A stretch of DNA of 64,000 nt from Thiohalocapsa sp963698775 (GCA_963698775.1 CAVOSE010000028.1:66264-130263); one strand, 5' to 3'; counted from the first letter of the stretch, positions 7,866 through 16,199 are shown. The notes: generated by a model from the sequence alone, not told the origin. Numbers and translations: made by a program.

Positions 7866-8675
7866 GTGATCGGCCGGCTCTGGCGACAAATGCCGGTGAT
7901 CGTGGTTGCGCTCTGGGCGTTGGCGGCGTTGCTCGGACCCGCGCTGCCGCTGGCGCCAGATCGGCTCGACCTACCAAGGATTCTCGCCAGCCCGAGCTGG
8001 ACCCTGCCCCTGGGCGCCGACGATCTGGGCCGTCCGGTGCTGGACCGCCTGCTGGTGGGGGCGCGCACGTCATTCATCGTCGGGGTCGGTGTCGTCGCTC
8101 TGTCCGCGATTGTCGGCGCATTGATTGGGGGAGCGGCCGGGTTCCTCGGTGGCTGGATCGACCTTGTCGTTGTGCGCATCATCGATGTCTTTCTCGCGTT
8201 TCCGGGCATCCTGCTGGCCATTGCGCTGGCAGGGGTGCTCGGGCCGGGCGTCGGCAATGTCATCATCGCGCTGGCGGTGGTGGGCTGGGTTGGCTATGCG
8301 CGCTTGGCGCGTGCCCAAGTCCTGTCGCTGGCGACCCGAGAACATGTCCTTGCCGCGCGCGCGCTTGGGGTGAGGCGGGGGCGGATCTTGTTGCGGCACC
8401 TGCTGCCGCTGGCGCTGGCGCCACTGATCGTCGAGGCGACCTTCGGGATCGCCGCCGCGGTCATCGCTGAGGCCGGTCTGTCGTTCTTGGGGCTGGGGGT
8501 GCAGCCGCCGACGGCATCCTGGGGCAGTATGGTGCGTGACGGGGTTGCCTACATGCTGGTATCGCCGCACTTGGTCATCGCGCCCGGCCTAGCCATCATG
8601 CTGATCGTGCTGGCCGTCAACCTGCTTGGCGACCGTTTGCGCGATCGTTTGGACGTGCGTTCTGACGCGGGCTGA
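7866..8675 (+). CDS. Dpp/Opp-type ABC transporter permease (DppC-like)
   Basis: The second permease of the pair, 269 residues, with about six hydrophobic segments. It has the DppC-type loop LGADDLGRPVLDRLLVGART and the EAA motif HVLAARALGVRRGRILLRHL, then AEAGLSFLGLGVQPP, typical of OppC/DppC. The start is placed at GTG 7866, preceded by GGAG at 7855; reading back to ATG 7779 adds 29 residues of uncharacteristic sequence. A 7-bp stem, GCCAGCC with GGCTGGC, lies in the gap after the DppB-like gene. nagZ follows 146 bp later and may use peptidoglycan fragments, but no direct link is shown. Confidence 0.9.
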   Translation: MIGRLWRQMPVIVVALWALAALLGPALPLAPDRLDLPRILASPSWTLPLGADDLGRPVLDRLLVGARTSFIVGVGVVALSAIVGALIGGAAGFLGGWIDLVVVRIIDVFLAFPGILLAIALAGVLGPGVGNVIIALAVVGWVGYARLARAQVLSLATREHVLAARALGVRRGRILLRHLLPLALAPLIVEATFGIAAAVIAEAGLSFLGLGVQPPTASWGSMVRDGVAYMLVSPHLVIAPGLAIMLIVLAVNLLGDRLRDRLDVRSDAG

Positions 8676-8821
8676 ACGCCCTTGTGCCGCCGCGGCGGTC
8701 GGGGTGAATGTTAGGGCCAATGCCGGGGTGAAGGCCGGGTAGGGGCTGGGACTCGGGTTGATGTCTGTGGTAAAAGCTCGCCCATGCAGCGCGCAAACCA
8801 ATTGTCTCTCTCCCTGCCATC

Positions 8822-9850
8822 ATGACCCAAAGTCCTGGTATCGGTCCCGTGATGCTCGACGTCGCGGGCGTTGAACTCACCGGCGAGGATCGTGAACTGA
8901 TCGCACATCCCGCCGTCGGCGGCGTGATCCTGTTCAGCCGCAACTATATCGAGCCGGACCAACTCTCCCTGTTGACCCGCGACATCGCGGCGGTGAAGTC
9001 ACCGCGGCCATTGATCGCCGTGGACCAGGAAGGCGGTCGTGTGCAGCGTTTTCGGGACGGTTTCACGCGGCTGCCGCCGCCGCAACGATTCGCCGAGCTG
9101 TATCGGCAGGATCAAGACGCCGGGCGCCAAGCCGCGGCTGCCGCCGGCTGGTTGACGGCGACCGAACTTGGCGCGGTCGGTGTCGACTTCAGCTTTGCCC
9201 CCGTGCTGGATGTGGAGCGGGGCCTGAGTCGCGTCATCGGTGATCGTGCCTTCGGTACTGAGGCGGCCGTGGTCAGCGATCTTGCCGCGGCCTGGCTCGA
9301 GGGCGCCAGCGCCGCCGGCATGGCCAGTTGCGGCAAGCATTTTCCCGGCCACGGCGCGGTCGAGGCCGATTCCCATCACGAGCTTCCGGTGGATGCGCGC
9401 GATTTCGCCCAGCTCGAGCAGATCGACTTGGTGCCCTTCAAGTCCCTGATCGATTGCGGCCTGCAGGCCATCATGCCAGCCCATGTTATCTACAGCGCCG
9501 TCGATCCCAACCCAGCCGGTTTCTCAGCGTTCTGGCTCCAGGAGGTACTGCGCGGACGTCTGGGTTTCGACGGCATGATCTTCAGCGACGACCTGGACAT
9601 GGCGGCGGCGTCCGCCGGCGGCGGATTTGCTGAACGCGCGACCGCGGCGTTGCGGGCGGGTTGCGATATGGCGGTGGTCTGCAACAATCGGGCGGGTGCG
9701 ATCGAGGTGGTGCAGGCGCTGGCCGATCATCGCCAGTCACGGCTGGCCGATCGCAGCGCCCGCATGTATCGCACCAGTGTGCCCGGTGCCGACCAGGGTG
9801 ACGGCCGCGAGGTCGCGTTGGCGGCCCTCACCCGGCTCTCGCGGGCCTGA
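8822..9850 (+). CDS. nagZ: Beta-N-acetylhexosaminidase NagZ
   Basis: A cytoplasmic family GH3 enzyme that removes GlcNAc from anhydromuropeptides during cell-wall recycling. Length of 342 residues is standard. Landmarks are GVILFSRNY, AVDQEGGRVQRF, KHFPGHGAVEADSHHELPVD (substrate-binding and acid/base His region) and FSDDLDMAAA with the nucleophilic Asp. Gene order nagZ, purine phosphoribosyltransferase, methylthioinosine phosphorylase is found in pseudomonads and relatives, although a hemerythrin-like gene is inserted here. No recognised promoter was assigned. Confidence 0.96.
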   Translation: MTQSPGIGPVMLDVAGVELTGEDRELIAHPAVGGVILFSRNYIEPDQLSLLTRDIAAVKSPRPLIAVDQEGGRVQRFRDGFTRLPPPQRFAELYRQDQDAGRQAAAAAGWLTATELGAVGVDFSFAPVLDVERGLSRVIGDRAFGTEAAVVSDLAAAWLEGASAAGMASCGKHFPGHGAVEADSHHELPVDARDFAQLEQIDLVPFKSLIDCGLQAIMPAHVIYSAVDPNPAGFSAFWLQEVLRGRLGFDGMIFSDDLDMAAASAGGGFAERATAALRAGCDMAVVCNNRAGAIEVVQALADHRQSRLADRSARMYRTSVPGADQGDGREVALAALTRLSRA

Positions 9851-9926
9851 GCCCCGGCTGCTGCCCACGAACTTGATCGACTGATAGCGCGCGCGGCGCG
9901 TTGTCGCAGTTTGCCTGGAGAAGACC

Positions 9927-10487
9927 ATGAAAAAGATGAGCCCGGAGCAGTATCAGGGCGTGCGTCAGCGCGCGGAGCTTGTTGTGGACGCGGCGCAGGT
10001 AGAGGCCGCCATTGACCGGATGGCGGCGGAGATTACGGCCGCCTGCGGCGATAAGGACCCATTGGTCCTTTGTGTGGTCACCGGTGGCATCATCACGACC
10101 GGACTGCTGATGCCGCGGCTGGACTTTGCGCTGCGTCTCGATTACGTGCACGCAAGTCGCTACCAGGGACAGACCAGTGGCGGCGAGCTGTGTTGGCGAC
10201 ACCGGCCGACGGAGGCCATCCGCGGCGAGCATGTGCTTGTGGTGGACGACATCTTCGACGAAGGCATCACCATGGCGGCCATCGTCGACGCCTGTCATGC
10301 CGATGGCGCCGCGAGTGTGCGAAGCGCGGTGTTGACCGAAAAGGCGCGGCCACGAGCGACCGAGTATCGTCCCGACATCGTGGGCCTGACCCTGCCGGAT
10401 CGTTACGTCATGGGCTATGGCCTCGACTACAAGGGTTATTTTCGCAATGCCCCGGGCATCTTTGCGGCGGCCGATGAGGACGTCTGA
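9927..10487 (+). CDS. hpt: Hypoxanthine-guanine phosphoribosyltransferase
   Basis: A 186-residue type I phosphoribosyltransferase for purine salvage (hypoxanthine/guanine plus PRPP giving IMP/GMP). The PRPP loop is HVLVVDDIFDEGITM. The early VVTGGIITTGLL, YQGQTSGGEL and the late GYGLDYKGYFRNAPGIF fit the hypoxanthine-guanine branch beside nagZ. GGAGAAG a few bases upstream serves ATG 9927. Product of the neighbouring phosphorylase (hypoxanthine) would be its substrate, a sensible metabolic pairing. Base specificity is inferred from context rather than proven. Confidence 0.92.
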   Translation: MKKMSPEQYQGVRQRAELVVDAAQVEAAIDRMAAEITAACGDKDPLVLCVVTGGIITTGLLMPRLDFALRLDYVHASRYQGQTSGGELCWRHRPTEAIRGEHVLVVDDIFDEGITMAAIVDACHADGAASVRSAVLTEKARPRATEYRPDIVGLTLPDRYVMGYGLDYKGYFRNAPGIFAAADEDV

Positions 10488-10520
10488 GTTCGGCAAAACG
10501 CTAATATAATTAAAGGCTTT

Positions 10521-10549
10521 TTGACATTCGTCGAGTGATGCAGTAGATA
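10521..10549 (+). promoter_or_regulatory. Sigma70-type promoter upstream of hemerythrin-like gene
   Basis: TTGACA (10521-10526) is followed by an exact 17-bp spacer and TAGATA (10544-10549). The match to the -35/-10 consensus is 6/6 and 4/6. It lies 124 bp before the hemerythrin-like ATG, leaving a transcribed leader of about 115 nt. Confidence 0.65.
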
Positions 10550-10672
10550 TGAGGCCGTGCGGCGCGTGGCCCCATCACATGACCGCAGGCCGCGTTTTCG
10601 GTCTCTGTACCGTAACGCCGGGCAACTCCGGTGCTTGTGCGCGGCCTAAAGCCCTATTCGGGGGAGGATGAC

Positions 10673-11116
10673 ATGCAAACACTCGATGGCTATCGCAATA
10701 GCCACACTGAACTGCGCCAAATGATCGACGATCTGCGTTCGATCATGACCGTCGATCAACTCAAGATTCGCCCCAACGCCAAGACCGCGTACCAGCTGAT
10801 GTGTGACCTCGGTCACAAGGTCAAGGCGCACCTGTCGGAAGAAGACAAGCAGCTATACCCGAATCTGCTGATCCACGAAGACCCTAAGGTCAAGTCGATT
10901 GCGTGGGGCTTTATCAGCGGCGAGAAGCCGCTGCGGCGGACCTTCGACGAGTACTATCGCAAATGGCTGAAGGACTGCGACTTCAACTTCAGCGATGAAT
11001 TCCTTGAGGAGAGCCGCGAGATCTTCGACATGCTCAGCTACAGGATCGACCGCGAGGAGCAGGTGCTGTTTCCCAAACTGGTCGAAATCGGCATGTTCTC
11101 GGAGCAACGAATCTAG
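10673..11116 (+). CDS. Hemerythrin-like (HHE) domain protein with incomplete metal ligands
   Basis: A 147-residue all-helical protein resembling HHE cation-binding/hemerythrin domains, which carry a di-iron site for oxygen or metal sensing. The first half keeps SHTEL, then LGHKVKAHLSEEDKQLYP with the usual His...His-x3-Glu pattern. In the second half the expected His residues are gone: RRTFDEYYRKW and YRIDREEQVLFP have no His where HxxxH and HIxxEE would stand. It may therefore bind one metal, bind differently, or have lost metal. ATG 10673 has a strong GGGGAGG (10661-10667). It has its own promoter and an intrinsic terminator, so it is probably monocistronic. Confidence 0.8.
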   Translation: MQTLDGYRNSHTELRQMIDDLRSIMTVDQLKIRPNAKTAYQLMCDLGHKVKAHLSEEDKQLYPNLLIHEDPKVKSIAWGFISGEKPLRRTFDEYYRKWLKDCDFNFSDEFLEESREIFDMLSYRIDREEQVLFPKLVEIGMFSEQRI

Positions 11117-11149
11117 CTTTCGGCGAGTTTGCAAGCGGTGATCCGCGGG

Positions 11150-11177
11150 CCGGCGTCACAAGACGCCGGTTTTTTTT
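11150..11177 (+). terminator. Rho-independent terminator after hemerythrin-like gene
   Basis: CCGGCGTC-ACAA-GACGCCGG is a perfect 8-bp stem with a 4-nt loop, directly followed by eight T residues. It starts 34 bp after the stop codon. Confidence 0.92.
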
Positions 11178-11238
11178 CGTTTCGTCGTGCCGCTCGGTCC
11201 AGTAAAATCACTCGCACAGTAACTTGTGAAGGTGATGC

Positions 11239-11988
11239 ATGGGCGACTTGGCGATCATTGGCGGGTCCGGCTTTTCCAGTATGCCGGAGCTTGAGATTCT
11301 CGACTCCCGCGCGGTCGATACTCGCTACGGTAGCCCCTCGGCGCACTTGATCCGCGGTCGCTTGGCGGGCAGCGATGTCGTGTTCCTGCCTCGACACGGT
11401 TCCGGGCATGCGATTCCGCCGCATCGGATCAACTACCGGGCCAACATCCAGGCGCTTGCCGATGCGGGTGTGGATCGTGTTGTTGCGCTTGCCGCGGTTG
11501 GCGGCATCGCCGACGACTGCGGTCCGCTTGCGCTCTGCATTCCAGACCAGCTGGTCGACTATACGCACGGGCGAGAGAACACCTTTTACGACGGCATCGA
11601 CAACGATGTCGTGCATGTCGATTTCAGCTACCCGTACAGCGCATCCTTGCGTCGGCAATTACTCGACGCCGCACGGGAACGTGGTCTGGCGATCCGAGAC
11701 GGCGGTACCTATGCGGCGACCCAGGGTCCCCGGCTTGAGACCGTCGCGGAGATCCGAAGGCTGCAACGCGACGGCTGCGACCTGGTTGGAATGACCGCGA
11801 TGCCCGAGGCCGCATTGGCCCGCGAACGCGGAATCGCGTACGCAACGCTGGCGTTTGTGGTGAACTGGGCAGCCGGCAAGTCCGACGGCGAGATCGGCAT
11901 GGAGGAGATCAATGCCAACCTCGCCCGCTGTGCCGCTGACGTTCGGGGTTTGTTGGTAGCGCTGGCGTCGCAACCATCCCTGCACTGA
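11239..11988 (+). CDS. S-methyl-5'-thioinosine phosphorylase (MTAP/MtnP family)
   Basis: A 249-residue PNP/MTAP-family phosphorylase that splits the glycosidic bond of methylthio-nucleosides with phosphate. Motifs are AIIGGSGFSSMPELE, FLPRHGSGHAIPPHRINYRANI (phosphate and ribose site), TYAATQGPRLET, GMTAMPEAALARE and FVVNWAAG. Position next to nagZ-hpt matches the Pseudomonas gene for methylthioinosine phosphorylase, which works after adenosine deamination in polyamine/quorum-signal by-product salvage and yields hypoxanthine. Methylthioadenosine cannot be excluded as substrate from sequence alone. GAAGGTG precedes ATG 11239. Confidence 0.9.
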   Translation: MGDLAIIGGSGFSSMPELEILDSRAVDTRYGSPSAHLIRGRLAGSDVVFLPRHGSGHAIPPHRINYRANIQALADAGVDRVVALAAVGGIADDCGPLALCIPDQLVDYTHGRENTFYDGIDNDVVHVDFSYPYSASLRRQLLDAARERGLAIRDGGTYAATQGPRLETVAEIRRLQRDGCDLVGMTAMPEAALARERGIAYATLAFVVNWAAGKSDGEIGMEEINANLARCAADVRGLLVALASQPSLH

Positions 11989-12091
11989 CCTGGCTGCGGC
12001 TTCGCCTGCGCGGCCGCTATGCCTGGTCTAGAATCGCTACCGCGACCGACCGATATCGTAAACATCGTGCCTAACCAAGAGGTAACTGATC

Positions 12092-12997
12092 ATGGCCGAT
12101 ACAAACAACACTGCCGCTGCTAGTAAGCTCGGATTTTTGCCCAAACTGCTGCTTTGGAGTCTTGTACTCCTGTTTGGTTATCTGTACCTGGGGGCGGTCG
12201 AGCGTCACGGCAGTTCCACCGAAACGGCGGCAGACGACGCCGCCGGTGGGCAGGTGTCGGCGGTTGCTTCGACGGGGTCGGATGGCGTTGTTGCTGGCGC
12301 AGAGCAGACCGCGACGTCGCCGGCTGCGCAGCAGGCTGCATCTAGTTCGGGTAGTGCTCCCACGATACCGCCGGCCCTGGCGGCCCCATCGGTCGCCGTC
12401 GCGCCGCCGCCCGTTGCCGCGGTGAAATCCGCTCCGGCGCCAATTGCACCCCCACCCGCGCCGAAACCTGCCTCCGCACTGGTTCAAAGCGAGCGCGCGA
12501 CCCCGCCCGCAGGCCCGGTTGCTGGTGCAGCCTCAGAGGGGTCTGAGCACCAGGTCAGCAAAGCTGAGGCAGAGGCGTTCGCGCACGCGGTCATGCAGAA
12601 GCCTCCGCAGGCGGCTGCAGCAGCAGCTCCTCCAGCCCCCGTCTCCGCCGCGCCTGTTGCCACGAGCGCGTTGACCCCGCCGGCCGTGCAGCAACCCGCG
12701 CCGCAGATGCCATCATTCGCGGTTCCGCAGCAGCCGATGCAAGCGATGCCGGCGCCGATGCAGCGCCCAGGCGTCGTCCCTTCGAACACCGCTGAAGGTT
12801 CGGCCGCGACCGGTGCCCAGCGCGCGATGAGCGACTACGAGGCCAGACGCCGGCAGGCAATGCAGGAGGCGCGGCAGCGTTGGGAGCAGGCCTACCGGAT
12901 GCGTCCGGCGGCGCCGGCACCTTACTACGGATACCCGGGTTACTATCCGCCACGAGCGACTGTCCCGGCCCCGCAGCAACAGCAACCGAGCGATTGA
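12092..12997 (+). CDS. Membrane-anchored Pro/Ala/Gln-rich protein of unknown function
   Basis: A 301-residue protein. Residues 1-13 are hydrophilic; residues ~14-33 (LGFLPKLLLWSLVLLFGYLY) form one membrane span. Residues ~40-245 are low-complexity Pro/Ala/Val/Gln, with an island HQVSKAEAEAFAHAVMQ near 153-169. Then comes a charged helix YEARRRQAMQEARQRWEQAY near 250-269 and a Tyr/Pro-rich tail with YYGYPGYYPP. An N-in topology with a periplasmic tail is likely. I recognise no family. AAGAGGTAA gives a ribosome binding site for ATG 12092. It stands alone between the phosphorylase and convergent sprT. Confidence 0.75.
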   Translation: MADTNNTAAASKLGFLPKLLLWSLVLLFGYLYLGAVERHGSSTETAADDAAGGQVSAVASTGSDGVVAGAEQTATSPAAQQAASSSGSAPTIPPALAAPSVAVAPPPVAAVKSAPAPIAPPPAPKPASALVQSERATPPAGPVAGAASEGSEHQVSKAEAEAFAHAVMQKPPQAAAAAAPPAPVSAAPVATSALTPPAVQQPAPQMPSFAVPQQPMQAMPAPMQRPGVVPSNTAEGSAATGAQRAMSDYEARRRQAMQEARQRWEQAYRMRPAAPAPYYGYPGYYPPRATVPAPQQQQPSD

Positions 12998-13167
12998 CAG
13001 AAATCGCCTAAATCACTGAGCTGAGGAAAGGTCTGGAAGACGCCGCACTGCCTCGGCGGGGCTGGATGCCCCGTCTCACATTTGGCCGGAATGGCCAATA
13101 GATCAGGATCTCCCGAAACCGAATCAGACGGCGTATGCCGTCGTCTTTGGTGGTCTTCAGGCCCTGG

Positions 13168-13752
13168 TTATGGCCGCCGTTTGGGCGCAGTCGTCGAACG
13201 CGAAGACGTCGATGCCCCGGCCTTCAGCGCTTCACCGCAGCGACGGCATAGATAGCGTGCGCCGCGGATGATGCGGTTGTGGCGGATGCTCGAAAGCTGA
13301 TGATCGCCGCATTGGCAGTGATAGGGGTAGCGGCGCGTCTTTCGCGTGTCGAGTCCAGCGACATCGTAGCCATGGCAGCGTTCTGGCGTACCGCCAAGGG
13401 CTGTGACCAACTGCTGCCACTCCGGCCCATGGGGTCTGATCCCGCGTCCGTGACGAAGGAATGCGAGGTAGTGAGCGACCTCGTGGGGGACGGTGCGCTC
13501 GAGAAAGTCCTTGCCGTGGCGGAGCAGCAATGCCGAGTTGTATCGGATTGTCGCGCGGCCGGAGGCGTCGATACGCACCTGACCCGCACTGTGGCCGCGA
13601 AGGTCGAAGCGCAGCTCGGGCTCCATGAGCCCCGTGGTGCCGGTGATGCGACGTCCCCGCGCAAGTAGGTCTCGGGTGCGTTCACGCGCCAGATCCTGCA
13701 GTTGGTCGAGTGGCGGATACGCCCGTATCGAAGCGGCGTCGGGTTGCTCCAC
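13168..13752 (-). CDS. sprT: SprT-like zinc metalloprotease-fold protein
   Basis: A 194-residue SprT-family protein. The HExxH zinc motif occurs in ERTVPHEVAHYLAFLRHG near residue 90, with PHGPEWQQLVTALGG supplying the third His. A C-terminal zinc ribbon follows with Cys pairs in YHCQCG and YLCRRCG. Eukaryotic relatives (Spartan) cleave DNA-protein crosslinks; bacterial SprT is little studied. The last ~20 residues are Ser/Thr/Arg-rich. The gene is convergent with the Pro-rich gene and divergent from the rimP leader. Confidence 0.9.
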   Translation of the reverse strand: MEQPDAASIRAYPPLDQLQDLARERTRDLLARGRRITGTTGLMEPELRFDLRGHSAGQVRIDASGRATIRYNSALLLRHGKDFLERTVPHEVAHYLAFLRHGRGIRPHGPEWQQLVTALGGTPERCHGYDVAGLDTRKTRRYPYHCQCGDHQLSSIRHNRIIRGARYLCRRCGEALKAGASTSSRSTTAPKRRP

Positions 13753-13999
13753 TGTTGTAACCTCATTTCAAATCCGTGGTGTTGCAGTCCCTGGCGTCAT
13801 CGGCGACTAGGTTGCGTGGCCGGCCCGCGGCGCGCCCGCCCCGCTTGTCACCCAGGTTGCCCCCAATGATGCCATGACGCCGTCATACAGCGATAACCGG
13901 CAATGGCTGCCCAGTGCCCAAGGTTCCCAGGGCGCCTGCTTGGCTTGCTTGGGCGCTCGCCGCGGCCGAGTGTTCGGCGCCGGTTTCGCGTTTGCCAGC

Positions 14000-14028
14000 T
14001 TGCGTAAGTGGTCCGTAACCGCTACTAT
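14000..14028 (+). promoter_or_regulatory. Sigma70-type promoter of the rimP-nusA-infB leader
   Basis: TTGCGT (14000-14005), a 17-bp spacer, and TACTAT (14023-14028) match the sigma70 consensus well. Transcription would begin near 14,035 and run through two terminator-like hairpins before rimP. Confidence 0.55.
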
Positions 14029-14034
14029 TCCGGA

Positions 14035-14105
14035 GCTTAAGCAGAGCGTGGTTTAAAACTCATCATAGCCACGAGCGGTAAGACCCCGGCATCGGGGTTT
14101 TTTTT
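14035..14105 (+). ncRNA. Possible short leader RNA ending at an intrinsic terminator
   Basis: From the predicted start near 14,035 a transcript would contain a stem CGTGG...CCACG (14,047-14,073 region) and end at the T-rich hairpin 14,083-14,105, giving an RNA of about 70 nt. In E. coli this place is held by the metY tRNA; no tRNA cloverleaf or TTCGAA-type T-loop is seen here. It may be only an attenuated leader. Confidence 0.35.
14083..14105 (+). terminator. Intrinsic terminator/attenuator 1 in rimP leader
   Basis: ACCCCG-GCAT-CGGGGT is a perfect 6-bp GC-rich stem with a 4-nt loop, followed by seven further T residues. It lies about 55 bp downstream of the -10 element and about 100 bp upstream of rimP. 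Confidence 0.85.
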
Positions 14106-14152
14106 GGTCACGAGCGTTCGCCCGCCATCAGCGGCGCGCACGTCGAAGCGTT

Positions 14153-14173
14153 TGGGCCGATGGCCCATTTTTT
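14153..14173 (+). terminator. Intrinsic terminator/attenuator 2 in rimP leader
   Basis: TGGGCC-GAT-GGCCCA is a 6-bp stem with a 3-nt loop followed by six T residues, ending 33 bp before the rimP ATG. Together with the preceding hairpin it gives tandem terminators upstream of the nusA operon. Confidence 0.7.
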
Positions 14174-14206
14174 GTTTTTATACCTAATGTTTCTGGTGCG
14201 AAGCCA

Positions 14207-14665
14207 ATGCGAACGGGCGATCCTGCCTTGACAGCGCTGGTTGAATCGGTCGTGGAACCGATGGGCTATGAGTCGGTCGGCGTGGAGTATGTGCAAAGCG
14301 GGGCTGGTTCCGCGGTGCTGCGCGTCTACATCGACCAGCAGCAAGGCATCATGCTTGAAGATTGCGAGCGGGTAAGTCGCCAGCTCGGCAGCGTACTCGA
14401 CGTTGAAGACCCGGTATCGGGACACTACGACCTCGAGGTGTCATCGCCAGGGCTGGACCGACCGCTCTTCAAGCTGGAGCATTTCGAGCGCTTCAGCGGC
14501 GAGCGGGCGCGGATTCGTCTGTTTGCAAAGCTACAGGGTCGCCGTCGCTACGAGGGCCTGCTCGTCGGTGTCGATGGGGCCGCGGTGCTGCTGGACGCGG
14601 AGGGCGAACGCTTCGAATTGCCTTTCGAGCTGATCGAGTCTGCTCGCCTGGTACCGGAATTCTGA
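14207..14665 (+). CDS. rimP: Ribosome maturation factor RimP
   Basis: RimP (152 residues) is required for 30S subunit maturation. Its two-domain layout is clear: an N-terminal alpha/beta domain with ALTALVESVVEPMGYESVGVE and LRVYIDQQQGIMLEDCERVS, then DLEVSSPGLDRPLFKLEHFERFSG-type sequence joining a small SH3-like C-terminal domain. It heads the conserved rimP-nusA-infB-rbfA-truB-rpsO-pnp run; nusA begins 15 bp after its stop. The leader carries two terminator hairpins. Confidence 0.96.
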   Translation: MRTGDPALTALVESVVEPMGYESVGVEYVQSGAGSAVLRVYIDQQQGIMLEDCERVSRQLGSVLDVEDPVSGHYDLEVSSPGLDRPLFKLEHFERFSGERARIRLFAKLQGRRRYEGLLVGVDGAAVLLDAEGERFELPFELIESARLVPEF

Positions 14666-14680
14666 TCTCGGGTTGATTGC

Positions 14681-16183
14681 ATGAGTAAAGAGATTCTCCT
14701 AGTCGTCGAGGCCGTCTCCAACGAAAAAGATGTCCCGAAGGACATCATTTTCGAGGCGATGGAGGCTGCGCTTGCGTCGGCGACGCGTAAGAAACACGGT
14801 GGCGATGTCGAGGTGCGCGTGGCCATCAATCGCGAGACCGGCGAGTACGACAGCTTCCGCCGCTGGGAAATCGTTCCCGATACCGACGGCGAGGCGCTGG
14901 AGGCGCCGGAGCGCATGATCACCTACTCCGCCGCGAAGGAGCTGGACCCGAGCCTGGACTTGGGCGATTTCATCGAGGAGCAAATCGACTCCGAGCTGTT
15001 CGGGCGCATCGCTGCACAGACGGCCAAACAGGTCATCGTACAAAAGGTGCGCGAGGCGGAGCGGGCCAAGATCGTCGAGATGTTCAAGGAACGCGAGGGC
15101 GAACTGGTCACCGGTATCGTTAAGAAGGCGGAGCGGGGCACCGTCTCGCTCGATCTCGGTAACAACGCGGAGGCCCTGGTGCCGCGCGATCAGGTAATCC
15201 CGCGCGAGAATGTGCGCTCGGGTGACCGCATGCGCGGTTTGCTGTACGAGGTGCGTTCTGAGGTCAAGGGCCCGCAACTGTTTGTCAGTCGCACGGCCCC
15301 GGAACTGTTGATCGAGCTGTTCAAACTGGAGGTGCCAGAGGTCGGCGAGGGCACCATCGAGATCGTTGCCGCCGCGCGCGATCCGGGGTTGCGCGCCAAG
15401 ATTGCGGTGCGGACCAATGACGCCCGCATCGACCCGGTTGGGGCCTGCGTCGGCATGCGTGGTTCTCGGGTGCAGGCGGTATCCAATGAGCTTAACGGCG
15501 AGCGCGTCGATATCATTCCATGGAATGAGAACCCGGCGCAGTTCGTGATCAACGCGATGTCCCCGGCAGACGTGGTCTCGATCGTCATCGACGACGAGGC
15601 GCGCAGCATGGATGTAGCGGTGAAGGAGGAGAACCTGTCTCAGGCCATCGGTCGGGGTGGGCAAAACGTGCGTCTCGCGAGCCAGCTGACCGGCTGGGAG
15701 CTGAACGTGATGAGCGAGGAAGCTGCCGCCGAAAAAAGTGAAGAGGAAGGTCGGCGCATCGCGACGGGGTTCATGGAACAATTGCAGGTGGATGACAACG
15801 TCGCCTCGGTGCTCGTCGAGGAAGGCTTCACGAGTGTCGACGAGATTGCCTACGTTCCCGAAGCCGAATTGCTGGCCATCGCCGAGTTCGACGAGGAACT
15901 GGTAGCGATACTACGCCAGCGCGCCAGCGATCTGTTGCTGAGCCGCGCCGTTGCCAGCGACGAAGACCTGGACGCCGTCCCCGCGGACGATTTGCTGGGT
16001 ATGGAGGGCATGGATGAGGCGCTTGCCTATGCGCTGGCTCGCAAGGGCATCGGAACCATGGACGACTTGGCCGAGCAGTCAGTGGACGAACTGATGGTGT
16101 TCGACGACATGGACGAAGAACGCGCGGCACGATTGATTATGAAGGCACGCGAGCCCTGGTTCGCCGGGTCGGAACAGGAGTAG
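14681..16183 (+). CDS. nusA: Transcription termination/antitermination factor NusA
   Basis: NusA (500 residues) binds RNA polymerase and modulates pausing, termination and antitermination. The N-terminal polymerase-binding domain starts MSKEILLVVEAVSNEKDVPK. An S1 domain lies around residues 135-200 (GELVTGIVKKAERG). KH domains lie around 230-350 (VGACVGMRGSRVQAVSNEL; LSQAIGRGGQNVRLASQLT). Two C-terminal helix-hairpin-helix repeats (VASVLVEEGFTSVDEIAYVP and a degenerate second copy) form the acidic autoinhibitory region found in proteobacterial NusA. It is tightly spaced between rimP and infB. NusA itself could act on the terminators in its own leader. Confidence 0.98.
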   Translation: MSKEILLVVEAVSNEKDVPKDIIFEAMEAALASATRKKHGGDVEVRVAINRETGEYDSFRRWEIVPDTDGEALEAPERMITYSAAKELDPSLDLGDFIEEQIDSELFGRIAAQTAKQVIVQKVREAERAKIVEMFKEREGELVTGIVKKAERGTVSLDLGNNAEALVPRDQVIPRENVRSGDRMRGLLYEVRSEVKGPQLFVSRTAPELLIELFKLEVPEVGEGTIEIVAAARDPGLRAKIAVRTNDARIDPVGACVGMRGSRVQAVSNELNGERVDIIPWNENPAQFVINAMSPADVVSIVIDDEARSMDVAVKEENLSQAIGRGGQNVRLASQLTGWELNVMSEEAAAEKSEEEGRRIATGFMEQLQVDDNVASVLVEEGFTSVDEIAYVPEAELLAIAEFDEELVAILRQRASDLLLSRAVASDEDLDAVPADDLLGMEGMDEALAYALARKGIGTMDDLAEQSVDELMVFDDMDEERAARLIMKAREPWFAGSEQE

Positions 16184-16199
16184 CTTGCGGAGGTTTTCT

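Noticed and set aside
5238..13011. Shared GACAGAAATCGCC at 5,239 and 12,997 as a repeat family
   Set aside because: Thirteen bases shared at two gene ends is suggestive but too short and too few to claim a family or terminator class.
13753..14206. Possible tRNA gene (metY or tRNA-Leu) upstream of rimP
   Set aside because: No cloverleaf, CCA end or GTTCGA-type T-loop could be found; only the promoter and terminator hairpins are supported.
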